From contig CAJWTC010000005.1 in assembly GCA_913046795.1 (NCBI GenBank), positions 1 through 37,455 of the forward strand: DNA of 37,455 nucleotides, given 5' to 3'. The notes beneath the pieces are model-generated. The model searched no databases. It was not told the origin of the DNA and was given only the letters and a program-made list of their open reading frames with translations. The stretch comes from an uncultured Flammeovirgaceae bacterium (GTDB lineage: Bacteria > Bacteroidota > Bacteroidia > Cytophagales > MED-G16). Numbering within the stretch: the stretch's first letter is position 1; the number at the start of each line of letters is the position of its first letter. Shown here in pieces: positions 1-11,088 of the stretch. The position numbers and the translations under genes are program-made.

Positions 1-569
1 GGTTTTGTGTCCCAGTCCTCACAGGCATTAGTAGGTGCACTGAATGTAACATACATATTATCTTCCTTATCAAAAGCTAATGACTTTGCATTGTGCCACC
101 TAATTGGGTAAGGATCTACAAGAATAATTTCAGGTTTACCTTTAGGTATTAGTTCATAAGGGTCAAGTAACTGTCTGTAAACAACAAGCTCGGAAGTATA
201 GTATAGATACCCATCGTTTATTTTCATTTCAGTACCAAACTTCCCATCATTAGGGTAATCTCCAAACCTCTCTATTATATCAGCCTTTCCGTCTCCATCA
301 TTATCTCTCAAGGCTACATTCCCATTTCTTCCTGAAGCCTTTCTTAGTTTGACATATATATCACCATTATTTTTTACTGCTAAATGTCTAGAAGGACCCA
401 CACCATCGGAGACAACAATTGCACCAAATCCTTCGGGAATAAATAACCCACCATTATCCACATCCGGTGAAAGATTTTTGATTATATCTTTATTAGTTTC
501 TGCAATTTTCTTTGTTTCACAATTTGTGAGTAAAGCAAAACAAATTAATAGTAATACTCTTGTATTCAA
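1..569 (-). CDS. Lipoprotein resembling PQQ-dependent sugar (sorbosone) dehydrogenase / membrane-bound dehydrogenase beta-propeller, 3' truncated by window edge
   Basis: Reverse-strand reading from a TTG start at 569: (M)NTRVLLLICFALLTNCETKK... with lipobox-like LLTNC, then LFIPEGFGAIVVSDGVGPSRHLAVKNNGDIYVKLRKA...NVALRDNDGDGKADIIERFGDYPNDG...; open to the window start. Not in the ORF track. Confidence 0.6.
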   Translation of the reverse strand, partial: MNTRVLLLICFALLTNCETKKIAETNKDIIKNLSPDVDNGGLFIPEGFGAIVVSDGVGPSRHLAVKNNGDIYVKLRKASGRNGNVALRDNDGDGKADIIERFGDYPNDGKFGTEMKINDGYLYYTSELVVYRQLLDPYELIPKGKPEIILVDPYPIRWHNAKSLAFDKEDNMYVTFSAPTNACEDWDTK

Positions 570-646
570 GTTGATATTATTTTCTGTAAAATTATCTTAA
601 TAAATTACCTTTTTGAATTTTTTATTTTCTTTTTTTAGATTGTAGT

Positions 647-1492
647 ATGATTCTAATTAATCTTTTAACTTTTTTAAGTCTAATATTTTTAAATAATGAT
701 AAGTTCATAGAAAATGAATTCATTAGAGTTGAGACTACTTGGGAACTGTTAGAGGAAACAAAAAAAAAATATATTTATGAAGTGTCATTCCTGATAAAAA
801 ATAAAGAGAGAGAGAACGTATATTATATTGGATCAAAAGTTAAGAACATTCAGAAATCTAATGAAAGTAATGGTTATTCTACAGAAGCCAGCGATGGAAA
901 TACAGGGGAGTTAAAAGATCAAGGATCGAAAGTTTCAACTGCAGTTCAGAAGGGATCTTCTTATGTTGATAGTGGCGGTGCTAAGTCTGTTGGAGATCAA
1001 TCTTCACTGTCTGGAGGGGGGGCTGGAAGATCAGACCTAACTGATAGGAAGCCTCTTCAAGTAAAGGAAAATTCAACTAATTTGATCTCTTACGATATAT
1101 TAACTCATTTCTTTTCTTTTAATAATATAAATCCTAAAAATTTAAAATTTTCTTTATTTGATGAAGATCAAAGAACGGTTTCATTGCAATCTCAGTCATC
1201 AGAAACTTTTTCTTACTTTATACCACTAGATAATATTTCTGAATTAGAATATGATGGAGATAATCCTCCCATTATATGTCTAATACCACCAGATGGTATC
1301 ACCCAAAAATCCAGAATAGAAATTTCAAAACGAACGAATCAAAAGCAAAGTGAATTTACTCTGGCTTTTACTAAGGATGAAGTCTATGCAAATAAAATAA
1401 AATTATTACTTGATAAAACTTTTCATTTGAGTTTGGAAGAGGCAGTTAAAAAGTATACGGATTTGCAAAAAATACTAAATGAATCTCTTTAA
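647..1492 (+). CDS. Hypothetical protein with hydrophobic N-terminus and an internal Gly/Ser-rich low-complexity segment
   Basis: 281-aa ORF, no recognised family; overlaps the downstream lipoprotein gene by 14 nt. Confidence 0.6.
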   Translation: MILINLLTFLSLIFLNNDKFIENEFIRVETTWELLEETKKKYIYEVSFLIKNKERENVYYIGSKVKNIQKSNESNGYSTEASDGNTGELKDQGSKVSTAVQKGSSYVDSGGAKSVGDQSSLSGGGAGRSDLTDRKPLQVKENSTNLISYDILTHFFSFNNINPKNLKFSLFDEDQRTVSLQSQSSETFSYFIPLDNISELEYDGDNPPIICLIPPDGITQKSRIEISKRTNQKQSEFTLAFTKDEVYANKIKLLLDKTFHLSLEEAVKKYTDLQKILNESL

Positions 1493-2198
1493 CAAAATAG
1501 TATTAAAAAATTTTTACAAGCTAATTCTTCTATTTAGTATTCTATCCTGTAGTGAAGATGAAGATATTAGCCTTAATTTAAATGAATATGACTTAGAAGT
1601 TATTTCATATTTTAAAGATATTGCCCTTGGGTTTGAATTTGGCTCTGCTAGTGAGGTTACCAGAAAATGGTGTTCAGAATTAAAAATATTTATAGGCAGT
1701 AATGTTTCAACAGAGTTGTCAAAAGAGCTAAATAAAATAGTAAATGAAATTGAAAATCTAACAACTGATAATCTCTCAATTCAGATTGTAAATGATTCCT
1801 CTCTATCTAATTATTATATATACTTTGGAAGTGGTGAAAAATATGCAAGTATTTTTCCTAGTCAAGAGAATTATATTAATTCAAATTGGGGTCTTTTCTC
1901 TGTTTGGTGGACAAATAACTGCATTGATAGGGGGCATATGTATGTTGATATATTTAGAGCAAATAATACAGAACAAAAACATTTGTTAAGGGAGGAGTTT
2001 ACTCAATCACTTGGTTTAGCAAAAGACTCAAATAGATATCCTTTTAGTATCTTTCAATCTTCTTGGACTAGAACTCTAGCATATACTGATTTAGATAAAG
2101 ATCTAATTAGATTACTTTATCATCCTAAAATGAAAACAGGATTAGACGTAATTAGCGTAGATGAAAAATTAAGAGAAATCTTACTCAGTGAAAAATAA
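1479..2198 (+). CDS. Lipoprotein, DUF2927-like
   Basis: LLFSILSCSEDED lipobox; C-terminal LLREEFTQSLGLAKDSNRYPFSIFQ resembles the DUF2927 core motif (recalled, not searched). Confidence 0.6.
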   Translation: MNLFNKIVLKNFYKLILLFSILSCSEDEDISLNLNEYDLEVISYFKDIALGFEFGSASEVTRKWCSELKIFIGSNVSTELSKELNKIVNEIENLTTDNLSIQIVNDSSLSNYYIYFGSGEKYASIFPSQENYINSNWGLFSVWWTNNCIDRGHMYVDIFRANNTEQKHLLREEFTQSLGLAKDSNRYPFSIFQSSWTRTLAYTDLDKDLIRLLYHPKMKTGLDVISVDEKLREILLSEK

Positions 2199-2213
2199 TC
2201 ACTAAATTCAAAT

Positions 2214-3443
2214 ATGAAGAGAATATCTTTCTTATTATTTTTTGTATATATAATTTTTATTTCTTGTTCATCATCTGAAGATAATGTTGCTACAAAATCA
2301 ATAGTTGGTCAATGGGTCTTTAATGATTATAAAGGAGGTGGGGGAGGAAATCCCTATGGAATGGGAGGAGGTTCTGAGCTTTGTGATATTCATTCAATAA
2401 TATTTGATGTTGATAATTCTTTTAGTCTCTATACAGGAAATTATGTTTTGCTTGGTATTTACAGTATTGATTCAGTGAATAATCAAATTGAACTTTCTAT
2501 AGATGGACAGCAAATTGGAGCAATAACAAATCCTGAAATTAATGAGTCTAACTCCTTGAGTGGAGGATTTAATTTTGATGATTTGTGTGTTGAGGTTCAA
2601 GATGGATACCAAGATGCTGATTATACTAAAGGGACTACCTATGTGCCAGACCCTATTTTTGAAGAGTATTTAATTAATCAAGGTTATGATAGTTATTTAG
2701 ACAGTTATGTTATTACCTCAAGAGTCTCTGAAATTGGTTGGATTGGGGATATGGGATCAACAGATGATGATATCTGTCAAACTGGAAATTGTACAGATGA
2801 GCAGTGGGCAGATTTAGATTATAGGTTTAAAAATAGAATTAAAAATTTATCAGGTATTGAGGCCTTTTCAAATGTTGCTGGTATTAATATTGTTGGTCAC
2901 AAGATTGATAGTATAAACCTTACAAAAAATATTAATTTGACCCATTTTTACGCAAATTTTAATGAATTTAAGTCTGTGAATACAGACCATAACCCTTTGT
3001 TATTGATTTTTTCTATTGATAGTAACAAACCAGATTGGTCTGAGGACATAGAAAATGGATTAATTGAACCTTGGGATACTATAACTAGGTTAGATTTTTC
3101 AAAAAATTATAACATAGAGAGCATAAGTGTTCCTAGCTTAGGACTATCAAATTTAAATCTTGAGATTAATAAAAAAATAACATTCTTAGATTTGTATAAG
3201 AATAACTTTTCTATTTTTGACTTAAGTCAAGTTCCTAGACTTGAGGAGCTTAGAATTCAACAAAACAATTTAATTGAATTAGATGTTAGTGGAAATCCTC
3301 AACTAATAACATTATCTACTGGAGGTAATCAAAATCTTAGTTGCATTCAAGTAAGTGAAGATCAATTAGCTAAAATTAACTCAGGAGAGATGCAGGATTG
3401 GAATATAGATTCGCATACAACTTTCTCACTAATTTGTAATTAG
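2214..3443 (+). CDS. Lipoprotein with N-terminal lipocalin-like segment and leucine-rich-repeat-like C-terminal region
   Basis: IIFISCSSSEDN lipobox; SIVGQWVFNDY; YVPDPIFEEYLINQGYDSYLDSYV plus repeated LxLxxNN-type segments (LDLYKNNFSIFDLSQVPRLEELRIQQNNLIELDVSGNPQL). Confidence 0.6.
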   Translation: MKRISFLLFFVYIIFISCSSSEDNVATKSIVGQWVFNDYKGGGGGNPYGMGGGSELCDIHSIIFDVDNSFSLYTGNYVLLGIYSIDSVNNQIELSIDGQQIGAITNPEINESNSLSGGFNFDDLCVEVQDGYQDADYTKGTTYVPDPIFEEYLINQGYDSYLDSYVITSRVSEIGWIGDMGSTDDDICQTGNCTDEQWADLDYRFKNRIKNLSGIEAFSNVAGINIVGHKIDSINLTKNINLTHFYANFNEFKSVNTDHNPLLLIFSIDSNKPDWSEDIENGLIEPWDTITRLDFSKNYNIESISVPSLGLSNLNLEINKKITFLDLYKNNFSIFDLSQVPRLEELRIQQNNLIELDVSGNPQLITLSTGGNQNLSCIQVSEDQLAKINSGEMQDWNIDSHTTFSLICN

Positions 3444-3449
3444 AATAAG

Positions 3450-3523
3450 AGGACTCGGAGGGAGTCGAACCCCCAACCTCCTGGGCCGTAACCAGGTGCT
3501 CTATCCAGTTAAGCTACGAGTCC
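3450..3523 (-). tRNA. tRNA-Arg(ACG)
   Basis: Reverse strand GGACTCGTAGCTTAACTGGATAGAGCACCTGGTTACGGCCCAGGAGGTTGGGGGTTCGACTCCCTCCGAGTCC: 7-bp acceptor stem GGACTCG/CGAGTCC, anticodon loop TTACGGC, TTCGA T-loop. Confidence 0.93.
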
Positions 3524-3531
3524 ATAATTCG

Positions 3532-3539
3532 CAAATTTA
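3532..3539 (-). promoter_or_regulatory. Putative Bacteroidetes -7 element TAAATTTG for tRNA-Arg
   Basis: Exact TAnnTTTG match 8 nt upstream of the tRNA 5' end; no good -33 TTTG. Confidence 0.4.
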
Positions 3540-3591
3540 ATAATTAATAATAAGTAGTATTAAATTTCTTAAAGATTAGAATTATATCAGT

Positions 3592-3599
3592 TATCTTTG
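3592..3599 (+). promoter_or_regulatory. Putative Bacteroidetes -7 element TATCTTTG for the outer-membrane protein gene
   Basis: Exact TAnnTTTG match ending 16 nt upstream of the ATG; no good -33 TTTG. Confidence 0.4.
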
Positions 3600-3615
3600 A
3601 CGCTTAAATATAAGT

Positions 3616-4338
3616 ATGAGAATCGCTGTACTTTTCCTTTTAATTTTATTTACTAATAATATATACTCTCAAGATGATAAATCTGTTGAGAAAGAAGTTA
3701 AATCTAGATTTGATATACCTGGATACCTTAAATTAAATTTTGGATTAACAACTCTTAGCGATCCAGATCCTTCAATTAAAACAAATTTGTTTCCGTCGAG
3801 GTCACTGGATTTGTATTACTCTAAACCATTTTTTCTTAGTGACGATTTTTCTTTTAATCCTGGTTTAGGAATCTCTACTGATAAGTTATCTTTTAAAAAT
3901 GATATTACTTTAACTAATTCGATTAACAATGATGGTATAAATCAGACCACGATTGATACTTTAGATTTCACTCCTGACAAAAGCTCACTTAAAGGGACTT
4001 ACTTAATGCTTCCTATTGATTTTAAATATTATTTTGGCTCAGGTAAATACGATAAAGGAAGATTTTTTATAGGAATTGGAGGAGAGATTGGTTTATTGTT
4101 AAACTCATCAACTAAAGTGAAAAATAATGTTAATAATACTGCTAGACAGACAAAAATAAAAGATGATTTTGGTTTAAATCAATTAAAATATGGTATCTCA
4201 TTACAGGTTGGTTCAGGAAATTTCAATATCTACTACAAGATGAACCTATCAGATCTATTTGATAAAAATAATCTACCACAAAATATTGATATAAACCCTT
4301 CAATAAATAAAATAGGTATTTCTTTTTCGATTTTTTAA
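3616..4338 (+). CDS. Outer-membrane beta-barrel protein (PorT-like)
   Basis: Signal peptide MRIAVLFLLILFTNNIYSQ; alternating beta-strand pattern; ends INKIGISFSIF; adjacent to rpoN. Confidence 0.6.
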   Translation: MRIAVLFLLILFTNNIYSQDDKSVEKEVKSRFDIPGYLKLNFGLTTLSDPDPSIKTNLFPSRSLDLYYSKPFFLSDDFSFNPGLGISTDKLSFKNDITLTNSINNDGINQTTIDTLDFTPDKSSLKGTYLMLPIDFKYYFGSGKYDKGRFFIGIGGEIGLLLNSSTKVKNNVNNTARQTKIKDDFGLNQLKYGISLQVGSGNFNIYYKMNLSDLFDKNNLPQNIDINPSINKIGISFSIF

Positions 4339-5711
4339 TATTCTTTTCTTAACCTAGCTACAGGTATATTTAACTGTTCTCTATACTTAGCAACAGTCCT
4401 TCTTGCTACTTCGAATCCTTCTTCTTTTAATTTCTTTTCTAGCAGTTCATCAGATAGTGGTCTTTCTTTATTTTCATTATCAATAATATCCTTCAAAAAG
4501 TTTTTCACTACTTTACTGCTTACATATTTTTTTCCTTTCTTTATGGTAGACTCTGAAAAAAAGTATTTAAGAGGAAAGACACCAAAGTCAGTCTGAACAA
4601 CTTTGCTACTAACAATTCTACTTACTGTTGAAACATCCATTTTAATGATTTCTGCGATATCTTTTAAAATCATTGGTCTCAAATCATTTTCTTCTCCATC
4701 TTGAAAAAATTTCTTTTGATATTCAATTATAGCTTTCATTGTTTTATTCAAAGTATTATTTCTTTGATTCAAAGCTTCAATAAACCATTTTGCAGATTGA
4801 ATTTTATTTTTAATAAAGTTATAAGATTCTTTTGAATCACTGTCTTTATCCTTCTTTTTAGAGAGTTCATCAAACATTGATATATAGGTCTTATTTACAT
4901 TTATTTGTTTAGTATCTGAGGTAAACTCAACTACAAATTCATTATCATCTTTCTTAATAATGAAGTCTGGCATTAAGAATTCTGTAGTTGTAGAATCTTC
5001 CATTCCACCTGAAGGAATAGGATTTAGAGTTTTAATATAATTGAATGCTTCTTTGACTTTTTCTTTTGGAGATTTAAACTTTTCATAAATCTTTTCGAAC
5101 TGTTTTCGCTTAAAATCATCGAACGAATTCACTAGTATTTCTTTTGCAATTATTTGTACATCCGAGGGGTCTTCAACTGAATCTATTTGGATAGTGAGAC
5201 ACTCTTCTAAATTTCTAGATGCTATACCGGCTGGCTCTAATTTTTGTATTTTTAGTAATACATTTTTTACCTCATCAAGTTTAAATTCAATATTTTCAGT
5301 GAAAGCAATATCATCTATTACAGACTCGAGCTCTCTTCTTAAATACCCGTCATTTTCTAAAGATCCAATAATTTGATTTGCAATAATTTTTTCATTAGAA
5401 TCTAATTCTATATAATTCAGTTGATTAGATAAATTTTCTCTGAAAGATTCTTTATTTGATATGTTTGATTCTTTTGAATAATCGAATGAATCTTTACTTA
5501 TTTTTTGAGAGGATTTATAATCGAATTGATTTAAATCGTCTAATGTTTCTTTTCCATTATTTTCAATTTCTTCCAAAGCAGGATTTTCTTCTAATTCTTT
5601 TTTTATCTCGGACTCAATACTTGAGTTGGAAACTTGAAGAAGTTTCATAAATTGAATTTGTTGGGGAGATAATTTCTGTGTAAGGTTTTGTCTTAACTCT
5701 AAGCGTGACAT
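4335..5711 (-). CDS. rpoN: RNA polymerase sigma-54 factor
   Basis: MSRLELRQNLTQKLSPQQIQFMKLLQ N-terminus; RPMILKDIAEIIKMDVSTVSRIVSSK; RRTVAKYREQLNIPVARLRKEY (RpoN box). Confidence 0.96.
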   Translation of the reverse strand: MSRLELRQNLTQKLSPQQIQFMKLLQVSNSSIESEIKKELEENPALEEIENNGKETLDDLNQFDYKSSQKISKDSFDYSKESNISNKESFRENLSNQLNYIELDSNEKIIANQIIGSLENDGYLRRELESVIDDIAFTENIEFKLDEVKNVLLKIQKLEPAGIASRNLEECLTIQIDSVEDPSDVQIIAKEILVNSFDDFKRKQFEKIYEKFKSPKEKVKEAFNYIKTLNPIPSGGMEDSTTTEFLMPDFIIKKDDNEFVVEFTSDTKQINVNKTYISMFDELSKKKDKDSDSKESYNFIKNKIQSAKWFIEALNQRNNTLNKTMKAIIEYQKKFFQDGEENDLRPMILKDIAEIIKMDVSTVSRIVSSKVVQTDFGVFPLKYFFSESTIKKGKKYVSSKVVKNFLKDIIDNENKERPLSDELLEKKLKEEGFEVARRTVAKYREQLNIPVARLRKEY

Positions 5712-5730
5712 ATTAATTTATTTCTTCTTA

Positions 5731-5738
5731 CAAATTTA
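5731..5738 (-). promoter_or_regulatory. Putative Bacteroidetes -7 element TAAATTTG for rpoN
   Basis: Exact TAnnTTTG match about 20 nt upstream of the rpoN ATG. Confidence 0.35.
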
Positions 5739-5798
5739 TTATAATTAGTCTATTCTTTGAAATAAGATTAAATTATACTTCTTTTACCTCATCAATTT

Positions 5799-7235
5799 AT
5801 GAAAAAAGAAAGGATCAAAATTATAAGTATCGGCAATATCAAAGAGGAGTCTCAAATCCAAGTCATGGGTTGGGTTAGAACAATTAGAAAAAGCAAGAAT
5901 GTATCTTTTATTTCTTTAAATGATGGTTCTACAATAAATAGTCTCCAAATTGTTTTAGATATGAAAGTTTTTGATGAGAAAATAATTGATAAGATTAATA
6001 CAGGGTCTTCATTAAGTGTTAATGGCAAGTTAGTAAATAGTACTGGAAAAAATCAGAAGTATGAGCTTCAGGCTGAAAGTATAGAATTACTGGGAGAATC
6101 AGATCCTGAATTATATCCCATACAACCAAAAAAACATACTTTTGAGTTTTTAAGAGAGGTAGCTCATCTTAGACCAAGAACAAATACTTTTAGTTGCATA
6201 TTTAGGATAAGGCACGCTTGTATTTTCGCAATACATAAATTCTTTAATGAAAAAGGGTTTATTAATATACATACTCCAATAATTACCTCTTCAGATGCTG
6301 AGGGAGCAGGAGAGATGTTTAGGGTCACATCCCTTGACTTAGATAATATTAAAAAAAATAAACTTGATTATACTCAGGACTTTTTTTCAAAACCTGTAAA
6401 CTTAACCGTATCTGGGCAACTTAATGCTGAGCTAGGTGCATTGGCGTTATCTGAGGTTTATACATTTGGACCCACATTTAGAGCTGAGAACTCTAACACA
6501 TCTAAACACTTAGCTGAATTTTGGATGATAGAACCTGAGATGGCTTTTTATGATATTGATGACAATATGGATCTTGCAGAGGAGATGCTTAAATATATTA
6601 TAAGTTATATTTTAAAAAATTGTTCTTCTGATCTTTCATTCTTAGAGAATCTCGAGCTAAACGATGAGAAACAATTACCGCAAGTAAAGAGAAATGAATT
6701 CCCTTTAATTCAGAGGTTAGAAAAGATTATTGATAACGATTTCATAAGAGTTAAGTATGATGAAGCTTTTCAAATTTTAAGAAATTCCAAACCAAATAAA
6801 AAAGGAAAATTTAATTTTAAAGTTGATGAATGGGGTATTGATTTCCAATCTGAGCACGAAAGATATTTAGTCGAAAAGCATTTTAAAAACCCTGTAATTG
6901 TAAGTGATTATCCCAAACAAATAAAAGCATTTTATATGCGATCAAATAGAGATAATAAAACTGTTGCAGCAATGGATGTGCTATTTCCTTCAGTAGGTGA
7001 AATTATTGGTGGATCACAGAGAGAGGAAAGGCTTATGATGCTAGAGAAAAGAATGGAGGAAATGAATGTATCGAAAAGTGAACTCTCTTGGTACCTTGAC
7101 ACTAGAAGATTTGGAACTGTTAAGCATTCGGGGTTTGGACTTGGACTTGAACGTTTAATTCAGTTTGTAACAGGAATGAAAAACATCAGAGATGTTATCC
7201 CTTTCCCAAGAACTCCTGGAAATTGTAGCTACTAG
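5799..7235 (+). CDS. asnS: Asparaginyl-tRNA synthetase
   Basis: OB-fold [81 protein letters not shown]. Confidence 0.97.
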   Translation: MKKERIKIISIGNIKEESQIQVMGWVRTIRKSKNVSFISLNDGSTINSLQIVLDMKVFDEKIIDKINTGSSLSVNGKLVNSTGKNQKYELQAESIELLGESDPELYPIQPKKHTFEFLREVAHLRPRTNTFSCIFRIRHACIFAIHKFFNEKGFINIHTPIITSSDAEGAGEMFRVTSLDLDNIKKNKLDYTQDFFSKPVNLTVSGQLNAELGALALSEVYTFGPTFRAENSNTSKHLAEFWMIEPEMAFYDIDDNMDLAEEMLKYIISYILKNCSSDLSFLENLELNDEKQLPQVKRNEFPLIQRLEKIIDNDFIRVKYDEAFQILRNSKPNKKGKFNFKVDEWGIDFQSEHERYLVEKHFKNPVIVSDYPKQIKAFYMRSNRDNKTVAAMDVLFPSVGEIIGGSQREERLMMLEKRMEEMNVSKSELSWYLDTRRFGTVKHSGFGLGLERLIQFVTGMKNIRDVIPFPRTPGNCSY

Positions 7236-9176
7236 TTATTTTTTATCGTCGTCTTTTACCTCCTCAAAATCAACATCTGAGATGTCATCACCTTTCTTTC
7301 CGCCAGATGCTTTTTCTTTAGCTGGATCTGAAGAAGACGGGTCTCCTCCTTGTGATGCCTGCTGTTCTTGAGAAGCTTTATAGATTTCTTGACTTGCTCC
7401 CTCCCATGATTTATTAAGAGCTTCAATTGCACTATCTATCTCATCTATATTTTGATTTTTATGCAATTCTTTAAGTTTTTCAAGATCTGTTTGAATAGCC
7501 TTTTTATTTTCCTCAGATAATTTTTCTCCAAACTCTTTAAGTTGCTTTTCTGTCTGGAATATAAGGCCGTCAGCTGTATTTAATTTGTCAACTTTGTCTC
7601 TCTCTTTCTTATCTGTTTCTGCATTTGCCTTTGCTTCATCTTTCATTTTATTAATCTCATCCTCTGATAAACCTGAAGAGGCTTCAATTCTAATATTCTG
7701 CTCTTTACCTGTTCCATTGTCTTTAGCTGAAACATTTAAAATACCGTTAGCATCTATATCAAAAGTTACCTCAATTTGAGGAACTCCTCTTGGTGCTGGT
7801 GGGATACCATCTAAATGAAATCTACCAATTGTTTTATTATCTTTTGCCATTGGCCTTTCACCTTGTAAAACATGTATTTCTACTGCGGGCTGATTATCAG
7901 CAGCAGTTGAAAATGTTTCTGATTTTTTAGTAGGAATAGTTGTGTTAGACTCTATTAATTTTGTAAACACACCATTCAACGTCTCAATACCAAGAGATAA
8001 TGGTGTTACGTCTAGTAACAAGACATCTTTAACCTCACCTGTGAGTACTCCTCCTTGTATTGCTGCACCTACTGCTACTACTTCATCAGGATTGACTCCT
8101 TTTGATGGTTTCTTCTTGAAAAAACCTTCAACTTCTTCCTGAATTTTTGGGATTCTAGTAGTTCCGCCAACTAGTATAACCTCATCTATCTCTGAGAGAT
8201 CTATTTTAGCATCTTTAAGTGCTTTCTTACATGGCTCAAGAGTCCTTTCAATTAATTTCTGAGATAATTGCTCAAACTTTGATCTACTTAGTGACCTTAC
8301 AAGGTGTTTAGGGACTCCATCAACAGGCATAATATAAGGTAAATTGATCTCTGTAGAAGTTGAACTTGATAATTCAATCTTAGCTTTTTCTGCGCCTTCC
8401 TTTAGTCTCTGAAGAGCCATTGGATCTTTTCTAAGGTCTATTCCTTCATCTTTCTTAAATTCATCAGCTAACCAATCAATTAGAACACTATCAAAATCAT
8501 CACCTCCTAAATGAACATCTCCATTAGTAGATTTTACTTCAAATACACCATCTCCAAGTTCTAGAATAGATATGTCAAAAGTTCCTCCTCCAAAATCATA
8601 AACTGCAATTTTTAAATCTTTATCTTTCTTATCAAGACCATAAGCTAAAGCAGCAGCAGTAGGCTCATTAATAATTCTTTTTACATCAAGACCCGCAATT
8701 GTCCCAGCTTCCTTGGTTGCCTGTCTTTCTGAATCATTAAAATAAGCAGGTACTGTAATTACAGCTTCTTTTACTTCTGATCCTAGGTAATCTTCTGCAG
8801 TTGATTTCATTTTCTGAAGTATCATAGCCGAAAGTTCTTGGGGAGTGTATTTCCTAGATCCTATCTTAACTCTCACCGTATCATTTGTTCCTTTTTCAAC
8901 ATCATAGGAAAGGTTTCTTTTCTCCTCGTTTATATCTGAGTACTTTTTACCCATAAATCTTTTAACTGAATTAATAGTATTTTTAGGGTTTGTAATAGCT
9001 TGTCTTTTTGCAGGATCACCTACTTTTCTTTCTCCTTTACCTTCATCTAAAAATGCAACAATTGATGGAGTTGTCCTCTTTCCTTCGCTGTTGGGTATAA
9101 CAACAGGTTCATTACCTTCCATAACAGATACACATGAATTTGTAGTACCTAAATCTATTCCTATAATTTTACTCAT
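7236..9176 (-). CDS. dnaK: Chaperone DnaK (Hsp70)
   Basis: [51 protein letters not shown]; acidic C-terminal tail. Confidence 0.99.
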   Translation of the reverse strand: MSKIIGIDLGTTNSCVSVMEGNEPVVIPNSEGKRTTPSIVAFLDEGKGERKVGDPAKRQAITNPKNTINSVKRFMGKKYSDINEEKRNLSYDVEKGTNDTVRVKIGSRKYTPQELSAMILQKMKSTAEDYLGSEVKEAVITVPAYFNDSERQATKEAGTIAGLDVKRIINEPTAAALAYGLDKKDKDLKIAVYDFGGGTFDISILELGDGVFEVKSTNGDVHLGGDDFDSVLIDWLADEFKKDEGIDLRKDPMALQRLKEGAEKAKIELSSSTSTEINLPYIMPVDGVPKHLVRSLSRSKFEQLSQKLIERTLEPCKKALKDAKIDLSEIDEVILVGGTTRIPKIQEEVEGFFKKKPSKGVNPDEVVAVGAAIQGGVLTGEVKDVLLLDVTPLSLGIETLNGVFTKLIESNTTIPTKKSETFSTAADNQPAVEIHVLQGERPMAKDNKTIGRFHLDGIPPAPRGVPQIEVTFDIDANGILNVSAKDNGTGKEQNIRIEASSGLSEDEINKMKDEAKANAETDKKERDKVDKLNTADGLIFQTEKQLKEFGEKLSEENKKAIQTDLEKLKELHKNQNIDEIDSAIEALNKSWEGASQEIYKASQEQQASQGGDPSSSDPAKEKASGGKKGDDISDVDFEEVKDDDKK

Positions 9177-9203
9177 AATATTTTAATTTATTTACTAGTA
9201 TAG

Positions 9204-9220
9204 TGACAAGAATTATGCCA
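9204..9220 (-). promoter_or_regulatory. Sigma-54-like -24/-12 element upstream of dnaK (TGGCA-TAATTC-TTGTCA)
   Basis: GG-N10-GT spacing (consensus GG-N10-GC); same architecture upstream of grpE. Confidence 0.5.
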
Positions 9221-9231
9221 TGCTGATATAA

Positions 9232-9244
9232 TGACAAAATGTCA
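9232..9244. promoter_or_regulatory. Perfect 13-bp palindromic operator-like site TGACA-AAA-TGTCA upstream of dnaK
   Basis: Inverted repeat read directly; 11 nt from the sigma-54-like element. Confidence 0.55.
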
Positions 9245-9245
9245 G

Positions 9246-9482
9246 TTATTTTTCAATTAACGCGTTTACTTTATTGTTGAGAATTTCAACAATACCACCA
9301 GATACATTAATAGAGTGCTCTTTTTTATTTTCAGTGTATTTAATTGAGCCCTTTTGTAAGGAGCTAATTAGGGGTGCGTGATTATTTAAAACTTGAAATT
9401 CTCCATCTGAACCGGGAAAAATTGCCGATTCTACCTCCCCGCTATAAACTTTTTCTTCTGCAGACAAGATTTCCAAAATCAT
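9246..9482 (-). CDS. atpC: ATP synthase F1 epsilon subunit, short form (N-terminal beta domain only)
   Basis: MILEILSAEEKVYSGEVESAIFPGSDGEFQVLNNHAPLISSL; 78 aa; directly downstream of atpD. Confidence 0.93.
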   Translation of the reverse strand: MILEILSAEEKVYSGEVESAIFPGSDGEFQVLNNHAPLISSLQKGSIKYTENKKEHSINVSGGIVEILNNKVNALIEK

Positions 9483-9487
9483 AAGAA

Positions 9488-11005
<1,518 letters not shown>

Positions 11006-11021
11006 TTAAAATAATTTAAAG

Positions 11022-11052
11022 CGAAATTAAATTATAAATCCTATTTAACAAA
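11022..11052 (-). promoter_or_regulatory. Putative sigma-A-type Bacteroidetes promoter for atpD: TTTG-N19-TAATTTCG
   Basis: Reverse strand: TTTG (11052-11049), exactly 19 nt, TAATTTCG (11029-11022; 1 mismatch to TAnnTTTG). Confidence 0.5.
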
Positions 11053-11088
11053 GACTATATAAAAGATATTAATGATAAGATTATCTAA

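Noticed and set aside
349-600. 83-aa plus-strand ORF
   Set aside because: Antisense to the better-supported reverse-strand dehydrogenase-like lipoprotein with DNDGDGKADIIERFG.
1792-1989. 65-aa ORF inside the DUF2927-like lipoprotein
   Set aside because: Alternate-frame reading within a well-supported lipoprotein gene.
7585-8142. Small plus-strand ORFs (64 and 66 aa) opposite dnaK
   Set aside because: Antisense shadows of a conserved coding gene; Ser/Thr/Pro-rich translations typical of reverse reading, no start context.
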